16,665 nt of DNA from positions 1 through 16,665 of the forward strand of contig CAIRNW010000237.1 in the NCBI GenBank assembly GCA_903879995.1. Reading direction: 5' to 3'. The position numbers were made by a program, and so were the translations under genes. This document shows positions 1-8,511 of the stretch, piece by piece. The notes under the pieces are model-generated. The model did no database searches, was not told the DNA's origin, and saw nothing but the letters and a program-made list of their open reading frames with translations. How positions within the stretch are numbered: position 1 is the stretch's first letter; each line of letters begins with the position of its first letter. This DNA is from an uncultured Bacteroidota bacterium. Lineage in GTDB: Bacteria > Bacteroidota > Bacteroidia > Chitinophagales > Chitinophagaceae.

Positions 1-1586
1 GCTTGTTCGTATTTATAAATTCCACGTTCTGTTGCGAGTACTATTTGATCCTCTATTTTAAAAATATGGTTATTGAGCGGTGTGGGTATGCCTTTGTCTT
101 TTTCATATTTGCTAATCTTCACTTTTTCTCCTTGTTGACTCACTTTGAAGATGCCATGATAGGGGTGCGATATCCATAAGTTCCCATCTGTGTCAGAGAC
201 CATGTATCGTGACGATTCCTCAAAATCGGGTATGACTGTGTTTAAAATATAGTTATTACGCTGCTGATCAAAGATGGATATGCCCTGGTAGTGACCGATG
301 GCTAGCTGGGGTATTCCATTTAATTGAAAGGGTATGAAATTCCAGTTTCCTGCTATTCGGTTAAAATAATTTGCTTTGTCTCCTGCTACCATGAACCCAC
401 CTTCGTGATGGCCTGCAATCAGTTTATTATTGATTACAGTGAGATTCCATATCTGGCCCTCACTGTTTTGTATTTTTCTAAAACTTCCTAATACATAACT
501 CAAATCATTTACGTCCTTCACAGGTGCTTGATAGAGCCCGGTTGATGTTCCTATATATAAATTATTATTGAGTAGCGCAATCCCATAGCCTGGACCATCC
601 TCCTCACCTGGGGATATCTGCTTGATTGCACTGTTATACGCAATAAAGTCAATCCCGTTATCTAGGCCCAACCATAAATTTTGTTGCTGATCACAAAAAA
701 CGCTTAAAACATTATTTTGCTGTAATCCTTCTTTTTTTGAGAAATGCTGAATGATAGCTCCTTGTTTATTTACAATGTAAACGCCATTATTACTGGTTCC
801 TATTGCAAGAGCATTCCTATTGATTAGGGTTGCCGCGTAAATTCTGTCTCGAATAAATAAAGACCTGTTGGGAGATAGTTGTGGTCGAATCAAGTTGTTA
901 TACAACTCAAAAATTCCATTTTTTAGCGTAGTGATAAGCAAGCTGTCGTTTCCTATTTCCAGAATTCCTGTAATAGGATCGCCCTTTGACAATACGGTAT
1001 TGGAATCAAGCGATACCCATCTGCCTCTTTCATAGGTCAATAAACCCTTTTCAAAGTCTTGTGCAAGTAATCTGTTTTGTGTGGCGCCCAAGTAGGCCCA
1101 TTCACCAAGGGGAGCGTGGATTCTTATTTTCCCTTTGGATAATTCAAATATTTTATTGCTGCACCGGAAAAAAACACTGGAACCGTGTGAAACGATATCC
1201 CAAACATCCCCGAATGAACGGTCATTTGCAGGGATTTTGTCTAAGAGTGAAGTGAAGGAAAGTGAGCCAGCCTTATTTGGGCTGAAATATCCCAATTCTC
1301 CCTGACCCCCTACATATATTATTGAATCAGCAACAATTTCCAGAGAACGGGCAATGGTTTTATTGGGTAGGGGATGTAGGATCCAATTACTTCCATTATA
1401 GGTGAGCACCCCTTCGTTATTTGCTATATACAATACTCCTTTTTGGTCTTGACGAATGTCCCAATTTTGAAGCCCAGCCTTGTACTGGATCTTCTGAAAA
1501 TTGTTTATCTCTGGAAGGCCAATTGTATTCTGAGCCTTAGACAAAGTGATTGCGCCTATTAAAAGTAGGGTGAAGTAGTATCTCAT
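1..1586 (-). CDS. PUL sensor/regulator with N-terminal signal peptide and beta-propeller region (partial, C-terminus off the window)
   Basis: An open frame runs on the minus strand from ATG at 1586-1584 to the window edge without a stop (about 528 codons). It starts with a hydrophobic signal peptide (RYYFTLLLIGAITLSKAQ), so the visible part is periplasmic. The body carries recurring two-component-regulator propeller motifs, for example NWDIRQDQKGVLYIANNEG (about residues 41-59), QQQNLWLGLDNGIDFI (300-315) and SDTDGNLWISHPYHGIF (464-480). In this family such propellers are usually followed by a Y_Y_Y domain, a membrane segment and either a LuxR-type helix-turn-helix or a hybrid histidine kinase. 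That part lies outside the window, so the output domain is unknown. The N-terminus resembles the SusR/LuxR-like 'triple tyrosine motif' proteins more than classical hybrid kinases (inference from memory of the family). Its divergent position next to susC suggests it controls that operon in response to a glucan fragment. Confidence 0.85.
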   Translation of the reverse strand, partial: MRYYFTLLLIGAITLSKAQNTIGLPEINNFQKIQYKAGLQNWDIRQDQKGVLYIANNEGVLTYNGSNWILHPLPNKTIARSLEIVADSIIYVGGQGELGYFSPNKAGSLSFTSLLDKIPANDRSFGDVWDIVSHGSSVFFRCSNKIFELSKGKIRIHAPLGEWAYLGATQNRLLAQDFEKGLLTYERGRWVSLDSNTVLSKGDPITGILEIGNDSLLITTLKNGIFELYNNLIRPQLSPNRSLFIRDRIYAATLINRNALAIGTSNNGVYIVNKQGAIIQHFSKKEGLQQNNVLSVFCDQQQNLWLGLDNGIDFIAYNSAIKQISPGEEDGPGYGIALLNNNLYIGTSTGLYQAPVKDVNDLSYVLGSFRKIQNSEGQIWNLTVINNKLIAGHHEGGFMVAGDKANYFNRIAGNWNFIPFQLNGIPQLAIGHYQGISIFDQQRNNYILNTVIPDFEESSRYMVSDTDGNLWISHPYHGIFKVSQQGEKVKISKYEKDKGIPTPLNNHIFKIEDQIVLATERGIYKYEQ

Positions 1587-1620
1587 TGCAAAATTGGTGG
1601 GTTCAATATAATTCATTCCT

Positions 1621-1685
1621 TTGATGTAGTACTGAGATATTTTAAGTTGATTGATAATCAATATATTATAAATATTGATGTAGTA
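1621..1685. repeat. Direct repeat pair TTGATGTAGTA flanking a palindrome cluster
   Basis: TTGATGTAGTA occurs exactly at 1621-1631 and again at 1675-1685, 54 bp apart. Between them lies the 13-bp palindrome ATTGATAATCAAT (1650-1662). An inverted repeat ATCAATAT (1657-1664) with ATATTGAT (1672-1679) overlaps it, with a 7-nt spacer. The shared core is TTGAT/ATCAA. The arrangement is what a dimeric or multimeric DNA-binding regulator would need, but AT-rich DNA yields palindromes by chance, and binding is inference. Confidence 0.45.
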
Positions 1686-1718
1686 AAGATGAGGTAAAAT
1701 ATTTTTACAGCAAACAAC

Positions 1719-1737
1719 CATACAAGTACTTTGTATG
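1719..1737 (+). promoter_or_regulatory. Inverted repeat overlapping a putative -7 box for susC
   Basis: CATACAA (1719-1725) and TTGTATG (1731-1737) form a perfect 7-bp inverted repeat around GTACT. Its centre includes TACTTTG (1727-1733), which is the Bacteroidota -7 consensus TAnnTTTG with one base fewer between TA and TTTG. No TTG is seen at the expected -33 distance, which would fit an activator-dependent promoter. Transcription would start near 1740, giving a leader of about 35 nt. Confidence 0.35.
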
Positions 1738-1774
1738 TCTACATCTAGGCTAACTAAAACCTAATGCTTGTCGT

Positions 1775-4700
1775 ATGAAACCAAAATTAACTTGGTGGGC
1801 CTCGTTAATGCTATGCCTTCTGCTTAGCATCAACCTTTGGGCTCAAAACAATCCAATTTCTGGACGAATTTTAAACAAGGCAACTGGCGAATCTGTAGCT
1901 GGTGCCACGGTTACCATTAAAGGAACCAATCAAAAAACGGCTACCGATGCTCGTGGAAGATTTACCATTGCTGGCTCTGCGGGGTCTGTTTTGGTCATAA
2001 CCCATGTTGGGATGAACCCCACCGAGTATGCATTAACTGGTGCTGTTTCCGATCTTACAATTCAGCTTGAAGAGTCTGCGGAAACCACTCTTGCGGATGT
2101 AGTGGTGGTGGGTTATGGTACCCAGCGCTTGACAAAAGTATCCGGAGCAATTTCAACCGTAAAAGGTGCTGACATTGAAAAATTGCGTCCAACTCGTATG
2201 GAAGAGGCCTTGCAAGGTCGCGCTTCAGGTGTTAACGTTATCCAGCCTGGAACGCCTGGTGCTAAGCCTACTGTGTTGGTGCGTGGTATTCCTTCTTTTT
2301 CAGGTACCGACCCAGTGGTTATTATAGATGGGGTACCTCAAACTTTAACTGACCTCAATTCAATCGCTCCTACTGATATAGAGTCTATCAACGTATTAAA
2401 AGATGCAGCTACTGCTGCTATTTATGGAGTACGCGGTGGTAATGGAGTTATTGTGGTTACCACAAGATCTGGTCGTAAGGCTACAAAAACGGATATTACT
2501 GTGAATGCCAGCTATGGTATGCAAGATGTAATTAATACAGTGGGCGTTCTTAATGGTACTGAGTATGCTGCTATGATTAATGAGGGTAGCACTGTTGCCG
2601 GTGGTCCTGTTGTTTTTCCTAACCTTTCACAGATCGGAGTAGGAACCAATTGGCAGAATGAGGTTTTTAAAATGGCGCCACTTCAATCGCATACAATTTC
2701 TGCACGTGGTGGTTCTGATCGCATGGGTTATTTTCTCTCCGCTGGCTATACCAGCCAGGGTGGAATTGTTGGAGGTAATGAAAAGTCCAGATTTAGCCGT
2801 GGTAATTTCACAGCTAACCTGACCTTTGATCTTACTTCAAAGCTCAAGTTCCTGTTGAACACAACGGGTGTAATTCTGGATGGACGTGGAATTCAGGAGA
2901 ATTCCTTCAATAGTATATTGGGTAGTGCATTAAACTTTGATCCAACAGTTTCAGTGAATAATACTGTTGCTGGCACACCGGGTCAGTATGGATTCAGCAA
3001 CTTATTATTATCTGAAGTTTTCAACCCGTTAACTAAGCTGGAGAATACCTACAATAAGAACATGGGTTCTAAGTTGTATGGTAAGTTTGAACTACAGTAT
3101 CAGTTGCTAAAAAATGTAAGACTGACCTCTCGCTTTGGATACACTAAATATGATGGGAATGCCAAGAGCTTTACGCCCCTGGTATTCTATGGTCCAAATA
3201 ACATAGATAATTCAATGAACGCTGATGGTTCCTCAGTAGCAGGACGTTTCAATAGTGTGGCACATGAGAAAGTCAGCAATTTCAATTATACGTGGGAGTC
3301 ATTCGCTAACTACAATTTTAATGTGGGCGATCAGCATCACTTTGAAACAGTAGCTGGATTTGCTGTGGCAAGAGTTTCTGGGAATGCAGCCGGTGCTACA
3401 CGTCAGGATGTTCCTTTTAACTCATGGGAGTTTGCTGATTTTACTGCAGCTACCGGAAATAATACGGCAGCCAATACAAATGCATTAAGCGGATATTACT
3501 ATCAGTACTTCCGCCGTAATCTTTCTTATTTTGGAAGATTGAATTACGACTTTGATAATAAGTATTTATTGTCTGGAACCATTCGTCGTGATGGCTCCTA
3601 TGCGTTTGGTGTGAAAAATAAGTTTGCCAACTTCATATCGGGATCTGCCGGTTGGGTTGTGAGCAACGAAAATTTCTTCAATTCTAAATTCATCAACTAT
3701 TTAAAGATCCGTACCAGCTACGGTACTACAGGAAATGAGAACGTAGATCCTCAATTTGTTGGTATCGTAAATGGAGGACCTAGCTATGGTCCTACAGCTA
3801 ACAGTAATGGATATAATTTCAATAACGTATTCTATGCTGGTAGCACAGTAGGTTCTGCTGCAAATGATGCACTTCGTTGGGAAAAGCAAACTCAATTGAA
3901 TGCTGGTTTTGATTTGAGCGTATTCAAAGGTGCCCTAAGTCTTTCTGCTGATTATTTCCAGAAAGAGGTGGATGGTTTATTATTTACACCTTCCGCTTCA
4001 CTTTACTTGGGTACTGTACCTATTCCAACCTCAAACATTGGTGCTACCAGAAGTACCGGTATTGACTTGACACTTTCGTATAACCAGACTATTGCTAAGC
4101 GTGTGAAGTTGATCAATGCAGTCACTTTTACTACTGCTAAAAATGAAGTAACCGCTACGAATAGTGATGGTACTGCTCGTATCATGGGGGGTTATTATTT
4201 TAATGGTCAATCACAAAGCGTAACTGTTTTTGAAAAAGGATTCACACCTGGTTATTTCTTTGGCTATAAAACGAACGGACTTTTCCAAAATCAGGCTGAA
4301 ATCGCAGGCTCTGCTGCTCAGCCGGGTGCAGTTCCTGGTGATATCCGTTTTGTTGACATGAATAAAGATGGATTAATCAATGCACAGGATATGACACAGA
4401 TTGGTGATCCATTCCCAGACTTTACGATGGGATGGAATCTGTCAATGGAGTGGGGTAAACTAGATTTCACAGCCTTTACCTATGCTTCTGTTGGCAATGA
4501 TGTTTATCGTGCATATGAGCGTAATGCTAACTATACAAATAAGGATCGTAGCGTACTAGCGCGTTGGACTGGTGAGGGAACTACTAATGATGCGCGTAAT
4601 CCTCGTTACTCTTTTGTGGATGCAAACAGCAACATTCGTGTATCGGATCGTTACGTTGAGGATGGTTCATTCATTAAGATCAAGAATATTCAAATGGGCT

Positions 4701-4897
4701 ATACTATTCCCGCTCGCTCTAAGAATAGTTGGTTCTCTTCTTTCCGTGTGTACGGACAAGTACGAAATGCATTTGTGTTTACCAAGTACACTGGATTCGA
4801 TCCTGAAATTGCAGGTGGAATTCTTGACACAGGGGTTGACAGAGGCTCTTATCCTCAACCTCGTACGTTCACACTTGGACTTGATATTAAACTTTAA
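1775..4897 (+). CDS. SusC/RagA-family TonB-linked outer-membrane transporter
   Basis: The 1040-residue product is an outer-membrane beta-barrel that imports oligosaccharides with the SusD partner encoded next, using TonB energy. A signal peptide ends near LWAQ (residue 24). A carboxypeptidase-regulatory-like N-terminal domain follows at about 27-100 (GRILNKATGESVAGATVTIKG). The TonB-box/plug junction reads VVVVGYGTQ (109-117), and the plug carries the SusC hallmarks DPVVIIDGVPQ (179-189) and LKDAATAAIYGVRGGNGVIVV (about 208-228). The remainder is barrel, including the family-typical segment DMNKDGLINAQDM near the C-terminus, and it ends in an aromatic/basic last strand. The length is normal for the family. 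It is the first gene of the operon. Substrate is not readable from SusC itself; the GH16 and GH3 genes downstream suggest beta-glucan. Confidence 0.96.
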   Translation: MKPKLTWWASLMLCLLLSINLWAQNNPISGRILNKATGESVAGATVTIKGTNQKTATDARGRFTIAGSAGSVLVITHVGMNPTEYALTGAVSDLTIQLEESAETTLADVVVVGYGTQRLTKVSGAISTVKGADIEKLRPTRMEEALQGRASGVNVIQPGTPGAKPTVLVRGIPSFSGTDPVVIIDGVPQTLTDLNSIAPTDIESINVLKDAATAAIYGVRGGNGVIVVTTRSGRKATKTDITVNASYGMQDVINTVGVLNGTEYAAMINEGSTVAGGPVVFPNLSQIGVGTNWQNEVFKMAPLQSHTISARGGSDRMGYFLSAGYTSQGGIVGGNEKSRFSRGNFTANLTFDLTSKLKFLLNTTGVILDGRGIQENSFNSILGSALNFDPTVSVNNTVAGTPGQYGFSNLLLSEVFNPLTKLENTYNKNMGSKLYGKFELQYQLLKNVRLTSRFGYTKYDGNAKSFTPLVFYGPNNIDNSMNADGSSVAGRFNSVAHEKVSNFNYTWESFANYNFNVGDQHHFETVAGFAVARVSGNAAGATRQDVPFNSWEFADFTAATGNNTAANTNALSGYYYQYFRRNLSYFGRLNYDFDNKYLLSGTIRRDGSYAFGVKNKFANFISGSAGWVVSNENFFNSKFINYLKIRTSYGTTGNENVDPQFVGIVNGGPSYGPTANSNGYNFNNVFYAGSTVGSAANDALRWEKQTQLNAGFDLSVFKGALSLSADYFQKEVDGLLFTPSASLYLGTVPIPTSNIGATRSTGIDLTLSYNQTIAKRVKLINAVTFTTAKNEVTATNSDGTARIMGGYYFNGQSQSVTVFEKGFTPGYFFGYKTNGLFQNQAEIAGSAAQPGAVPGDIRFVDMNKDGLINAQDMTQIGDPFPDFTMGWNLSMEWGKLDFTAFTYASVGNDVYRAYERNANYTNKDRSVLARWTGEGTTNDARNPRYSFVDANSNIRVSDRYVEDGSFIKIKNIQMGYTIPARSKNSWFSSFRVYGQVRNAFVFTKYTGFDPEIAGGILDTGVDRGSYPQPRTFTLGLDIKL

Positions 4898-4918
4898 TCA
4901 ACTTAAATGATTGCGAAT

Positions 4919-6433
4919 ATGAAACCAAATACATTAAAACCGCTTAGCTTCCTGATGGGGGTGGTGCTATTGTTTTCTTCTTGCACCAAATGGGTTGATT
5001 ACAATCCACGGGAAGATTTCAGAATTACTGAGTTGGATTACCTCCGCTCTGAATCCGATTATCGAACAATGGCTGTGAGTGCGTATACACCATTACAATG
5101 GTTAAACCAGGCTGTGCCAGTTGGCGATATCGCATCTGATAACGCCGTGAGTGGTGGAGAGAATGCATCGGATGTTCTTTCTCTACAACAGATTGATGAC
5201 ATGACTCACACGCCTGTCAATGTTACGTTGACTGAACTATGGCAAGCTGCTTATGAGGGCATCAACAGAGCCAACTACCTGCATCAATACAAGGATAAAA
5301 ATCCAGCTGGTAACACAGTTACTTTCGCGGGGAAAGATGCATTATATGGAGAAGTTTATTTCCTACGAGCTTACTACTTCTTTCATTTAGTAAAGTTCTT
5401 CGGAGACGTTCCACTTTTCACTGAAAAGAGACTTTCTTTAAGTGAGTCTGCCACATTACAACGTAGTCCAAAGGCTGATGTGTATGCTCAGATTGAAAGA
5501 GACCTGAATGCTGCCATCGCTGCATTACCTGCCGTACAAGTGCAGAAAGGTCGTATTACAAAATACGCAGCACAGGCGCTACTTGGTAAAGTACTTCTCT
5601 ACCAGAAAAAATATGATGCGGCTGCTCCCGTTTTAGAAAGCATCATCACTTCAAATGCTTTTCGCTTAGTAGATGATTTTGGCTCCATGTTTCTGGAGTC
5701 TGGCGAAAATGGACCAGAGTCTATTTTTGAAATTCAATACACCAACACCTCTCCTTATTACAACTGGGGTGCTGTAACACGCGGACAGGGTAATTATGCT
5801 ATCCAGCAATGTGGAATCAGAGGTTTGAATGGCTCTGCCGCTATGCCTTATGCAGCTGGATGGAGTACTAATCTTCCTACTCAGGATTTGGCAAATGCCT
5901 ATGCAGCCGGTGATCAGCGTAAAGCCGTTACTGTGTTAGATATCGAGGCTTATAAAAATGCGAATCCTTCCTTTGGTATTACCTATCAGGTAGCTCCTTA
6001 CAAAAACACTGGTTTATATAATCAAAAGTACTTACCCAGAAAAGGACAAACTTCAGGTCAGATTGAATTGAATTACTTGAATAATTTCCGCATCATTCGT
6101 TATGCTGATGTTTTATTAATGGCCGCGGAAGCATTTAATAAGGCTACGGCTGCTAACGATACAAAAGCACAGACTTATTTGAATTTAGTTCGTCAGCGTG
6201 CATTCCGCGATAACCTTCATAATATTACTTCCACGGGTGCAACCTTGTACCAGGCAATATTGACGGAACGTCGTTTAGAGTTAGCTATGGAGGGGGATCG
6301 TTTCTTTGACTTGGTTAGAACTGGGCAAGCGGCTGCCAAGATCACTGGATTTTCTGCAAATAAGCATGAGGTATTTCCAATTCCTCAACAGGAAGTATTG
6401 ATCTCCAACCTAACTCAAAATGCAGGTTACTAA
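4919..6433 (+). CDS. SusD/RagB-family glycan-binding outer-membrane lipoprotein
   Basis: The product forms the lid of the SusC transporter and binds glycan at the cell surface. I prefer the ATG at 4919 because it gives a clean lipoprotein signal (MKPNTLKPLSFLMGVVLLFSSC, lipid-bearing Cys 22). An in-frame ATG at 4907 would add MIAN and keep the same signal. The N-terminal SusD-like region includes the TPR-type helix YGEVYFLRAYYFFHLVKFFGDVP, almost universal in SusD proteins. The C-terminal RagB/SusD region has FRIIRYADVLLMAAEAFNKA and ILTERRLELAMEGDRFFDLVR and ends on a short tail after the VFPIPQQEV motif. At about 504 residues the size is normal. It begins 21 nt after the susC stop, so the pair is almost certainly co-transcribed. 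Confidence 0.95.
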   Translation: MKPNTLKPLSFLMGVVLLFSSCTKWVDYNPREDFRITELDYLRSESDYRTMAVSAYTPLQWLNQAVPVGDIASDNAVSGGENASDVLSLQQIDDMTHTPVNVTLTELWQAAYEGINRANYLHQYKDKNPAGNTVTFAGKDALYGEVYFLRAYYFFHLVKFFGDVPLFTEKRLSLSESATLQRSPKADVYAQIERDLNAAIAALPAVQVQKGRITKYAAQALLGKVLLYQKKYDAAAPVLESIITSNAFRLVDDFGSMFLESGENGPESIFEIQYTNTSPYYNWGAVTRGQGNYAIQQCGIRGLNGSAAMPYAAGWSTNLPTQDLANAYAAGDQRKAVTVLDIEAYKNANPSFGITYQVAPYKNTGLYNQKYLPRKGQTSGQIELNYLNNFRIIRYADVLLMAAEAFNKATAANDTKAQTYLNLVRQRAFRDNLHNITSTGATLYQAILTERRLELAMEGDRFFDLVRTGQAAAKITGFSANKHEVFPIPQQEVLISNLTQNAGY

Positions 6434-6454
6434 AAGACAATTAAAAAGTTAATT

Positions 6455-8494
6455 ATGAAAAAGATAAACATTCTTGTAAGTTGGTTAATGAGCGCCCTGC
6501 TATTGGTCGCCTGTACCAAAACAGAATTTACCGATACTTCTTTTGTAGATCGCGGTGAAGCCCCTTCGGAGTTGTCTGCTATGTTTGAGATTACGCAGGA
6601 CAACACGGGATTGGTAACCATCACTCCCAATGGAGTGGGTGCGGTTGCATATGAGGTTTATTATGGAGATGGTAACAATACCCCGGCAAAAGTGGTAGCT
6701 GGTAAAAATACAACCCATGTGTACCAGGAGGGCGTATATCCTGTAAAAATTATTGGCTATTCAGTTAGTGGTAAAAAAACTGAAGTAACTAAGCAGTTAA
6801 CTGTTACTTTTCGTGCTCCCGAAAATCTGGAGGTGAGTGTTACCGTAGATCCGGCTAACAATTACAAGGTTAACGTAAGCGCAACGGCGCTGTATGAAAC
6901 TAACTTCAAAGTTTATTTTGGTGTAAGTCCAACAGAAACTCCAGTTACTTTCTTAGAAGGGCAAACAGTGAGTAATGTTTATGCCGCTACGGGTACCTAT
7001 CAAGTAAAAGTAATCGCCTTTAGTGGTGGAGCTGCTACTACACAACGCATCGTTCCAATCACTATCGTAGATCCAATTTTACTGCCCTTGACATTTGAAT
7101 CACCCACTATCAACTATAACTGGTTCAATTTTGATGGAGGAAATGTAACCGTGATTTCTAATCCTCAGTCAAATGGAATTAACACCAGCGCTAAAGTGGC
7201 TAAAATGGTGAAGAATGCTGGTCAGCCTTGGGGAGGTAGCTTTTTGACCTTAAGTAGTAATATTGATTTTTCAGCCAACAAGATCTTCCGCATGAAAGTG
7301 TATTCTCCACGTGTGGGTGCCAAGGTTTTATTCAAGGTTGAAAATTCAGCAAACCCCGGACAGAATTTTGAGAAGGAAGTGTTGACTACTCGTGCCAATG
7401 CTTGGGAAGATTTAGTGATTGATTACCGCGCTATCAATGTTGCGAATAACTATAATCGGATCGTGTTAATTTTTGATAATGGTACGATGGGCGATGGTTC
7501 TGCAAACTTTACGTGGTTGTTTGATGATATCCGGTTGGTTAATACATTGCCTTTAGAACTTCCTCTTGATTTTGAAGCGGGGGCCTCTACCTATCCTTGG
7601 TTCAATTTTGATGGTGGAACGGCTACCGTAGTTGCCAATCCAGTTTCCGGTGGTATTAATACCAGTGGTTCAGTTGGTAAGATGGTAAAGAATGCCGGAC
7701 AGGTTTGGGGTGGAAGCTTCCTTACGTTGAGCTCTCCCATGAATTTTTCAACAAACAAAGTATTCCGGATGAAGGTATACTCACCTCGTGTGGGTGCTAA
7801 GGTGTTATTGAAAGTTGAAAATTCTGCAAATCCCGGACAGAATTATGAAAAAGAAGTTTCTACCAGTATTGCTAATGCTTGGGAAGATCTTGTATTTGAC
7901 TATTCTGGAATTAATGCTGCTAATACCTACGATCGAATTGTATTGATTTTTGAATTAGGTACAATGGGAGATGGGTCTTCTAACTTTACATTCTATTTCG
8001 ATGATATCCGTTTGACTAACACCTTCCCCTTACAATTGCCATTGAACTTTGAATATCCAATTACTTATGGCTGGTTCGATTTTGATGGTGGTAACGCTAC
8101 GGTAGTGGCTAACCCATCTGTGGCGGGAATCAATACCAGTGCTAAAGTGGTGAAAATGGTGAAGAATGCAGGTCAGGTGTGGGGCGGAAGTTTCTTGACA
8201 TTGGATGGTCCCATCAATTTTGCATTATCACGTGCGCTGCGTATGAAGGTTTATTCTCCACGTGCTGGCGCCAAGGTGTTGTTGAAAGTTGAAAATTCTG
8301 CAAATCCTGGTCAAAACTTTGAACGCGAAGTGGTGATTCCTAACGGAAACGCCTGGCAGGAATTGAGCTTTGATTTTACTGGTATCAATACGGCTAATCC
8401 CTACGATCGTATTGTTATCATATTTGATTTAGGTGTGATGGGAGATGGTTCCCCCAATTTCACTTATTACTTTGATGATATTCGACTCAATTAA
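6455..8494 (+). CDS. SusE-position surface glycan-binding lipoprotein: PKD-like modules plus three tandem carbohydrate-binding-like repeats
   Basis: The 679-residue protein starts with a lipoprotein signal (lipobox LLVAC, Cys 20). Two PKD/Ig-like modules follow, at about 36-120 (with AYEVYYGDG) and 121-206. The rest is three copies of a roughly 154-residue module at about 208-361, 366-520 and 526-678. Each copy has W[FD]FDGGN near its start, then KMVKNAGQ.WGGSFLTL, then MKVYSPR.GAKVL.KVENSANPGQN, and ends in FDDIRL. The closing DDIRL strand and the spacing of aromatics recall jelly-roll carbohydrate-binding modules of the CBM4/9/11/22 type, but I cannot assign a CBM family. Position after SusD matches the SusE/F or SGBP slot. 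The likely role is multivalent capture of a beta-glucan chain at the cell surface. No catalytic motif is visible. Confidence 0.85.
   Translation: MKKINILVSWLMSALLLVACTKTEFTDTSFVDRGEAPSELSAMFEITQDNTGLVTITPNGVGAVAYEVYYGDGNNTPAKVVAGKNTTHVYQEGVYPVKIIGYSVSGKKTEVTKQLTVTFRAPENLEVSVTVDPANNYKVNVSATALYETNFKVYFGVSPTETPVTFLEGQTVSNVYAATGTYQVKVIAFSGGAATTQRIVPITIVDPILLPLTFESPTINYNWFNFDGGNVTVISNPQSNGINTSAKVAKMVKNAGQPWGGSFLTLSSNIDFSANKIFRMKVYSPRVGAKVLFKVENSANPGQNFEKEVLTTRANAWEDLVIDYRAINVANNYNRIVLIFDNGTMGDGSANFTWLFDDIRLVNTLPLELPLDFEAGASTYPWFNFDGGTATVVANPVSGGINTSGSVGKMVKNAGQVWGGSFLTLSSPMNFSTNKVFRMKVYSPRVGAKVLLKVENSANPGQNYEKEVSTSIANAWEDLVFDYSGINAANTYDRIVLIFELGTMGDGSSNFTFYFDDIRLTNTFPLQLPLNFEYPITYGWFDFDGGNATVVANPSVAGINTSAKVVKMVKNAGQVWGGSFLTLDGPINFALSRALRMKVYSPRAGAKVLLKVENSANPGQNFEREVVIPNGNAWQELSFDFTGINTANPYDRIVIIFDLGVMGDGSPNFTYYFDDIRLN
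7076..8488 (+). repeat. Three tandem in-gene repeats (about 460 bp each)
   Basis: The repeats lie at about 7076-7537, 7550-8014 and 8030-8488. The protein copies are strongly similar, while the DNA differs at many third codon positions (for example gtgaagaatgctggtcag, gtaaagaatgccggacag, gtgaagaatgcaggtcag). This argues for old duplications kept under selection on the protein rather than a recent expansion. Linkers between copies are only 4-5 residues of the type TLPLE/TFPLQ. Confidence 0.9.
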
Positions 8495-8511
8495 TTTTAA
8501 AACTTCTTGCC

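Larger units (their letters stand above)
1587..1774. promoter_or_regulatory. Divergent regulator/susC intergenic control region
   Basis: This AT-rich 188-bp stretch separates the two divergent start codons and must hold both promoters. It contains an 11-bp direct repeat, two overlapping inverted repeats built on ATTGAT/ATCAAT, and a third inverted repeat close to susC; these are listed separately. No Shine-Dalgarno sequence precedes the susC ATG, as is normal in Bacteroidota. I found no convincing TAnnTTTG box for the minus-strand regulator. Confidence 0.6.

Noticed and set aside
986..1255. 89-residue plus-strand open frame
   Set aside because: It lies antisense inside the regulator gene, whose minus-strand frame is open throughout and has clear propeller motifs; the plus-strand product shows no domain or signal.
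4572..4910. 112-residue plus-strand open frame near the end of susC
   Set aside because: It is out of frame within the well-conserved SusC barrel end and has no independent features.
7076..8488. Repeats read as a CRISPR array or recent tandem duplication
   Set aside because: The units are about 460 bp, coding and in frame, with protein similarity exceeding DNA identity. They are old protein modules.
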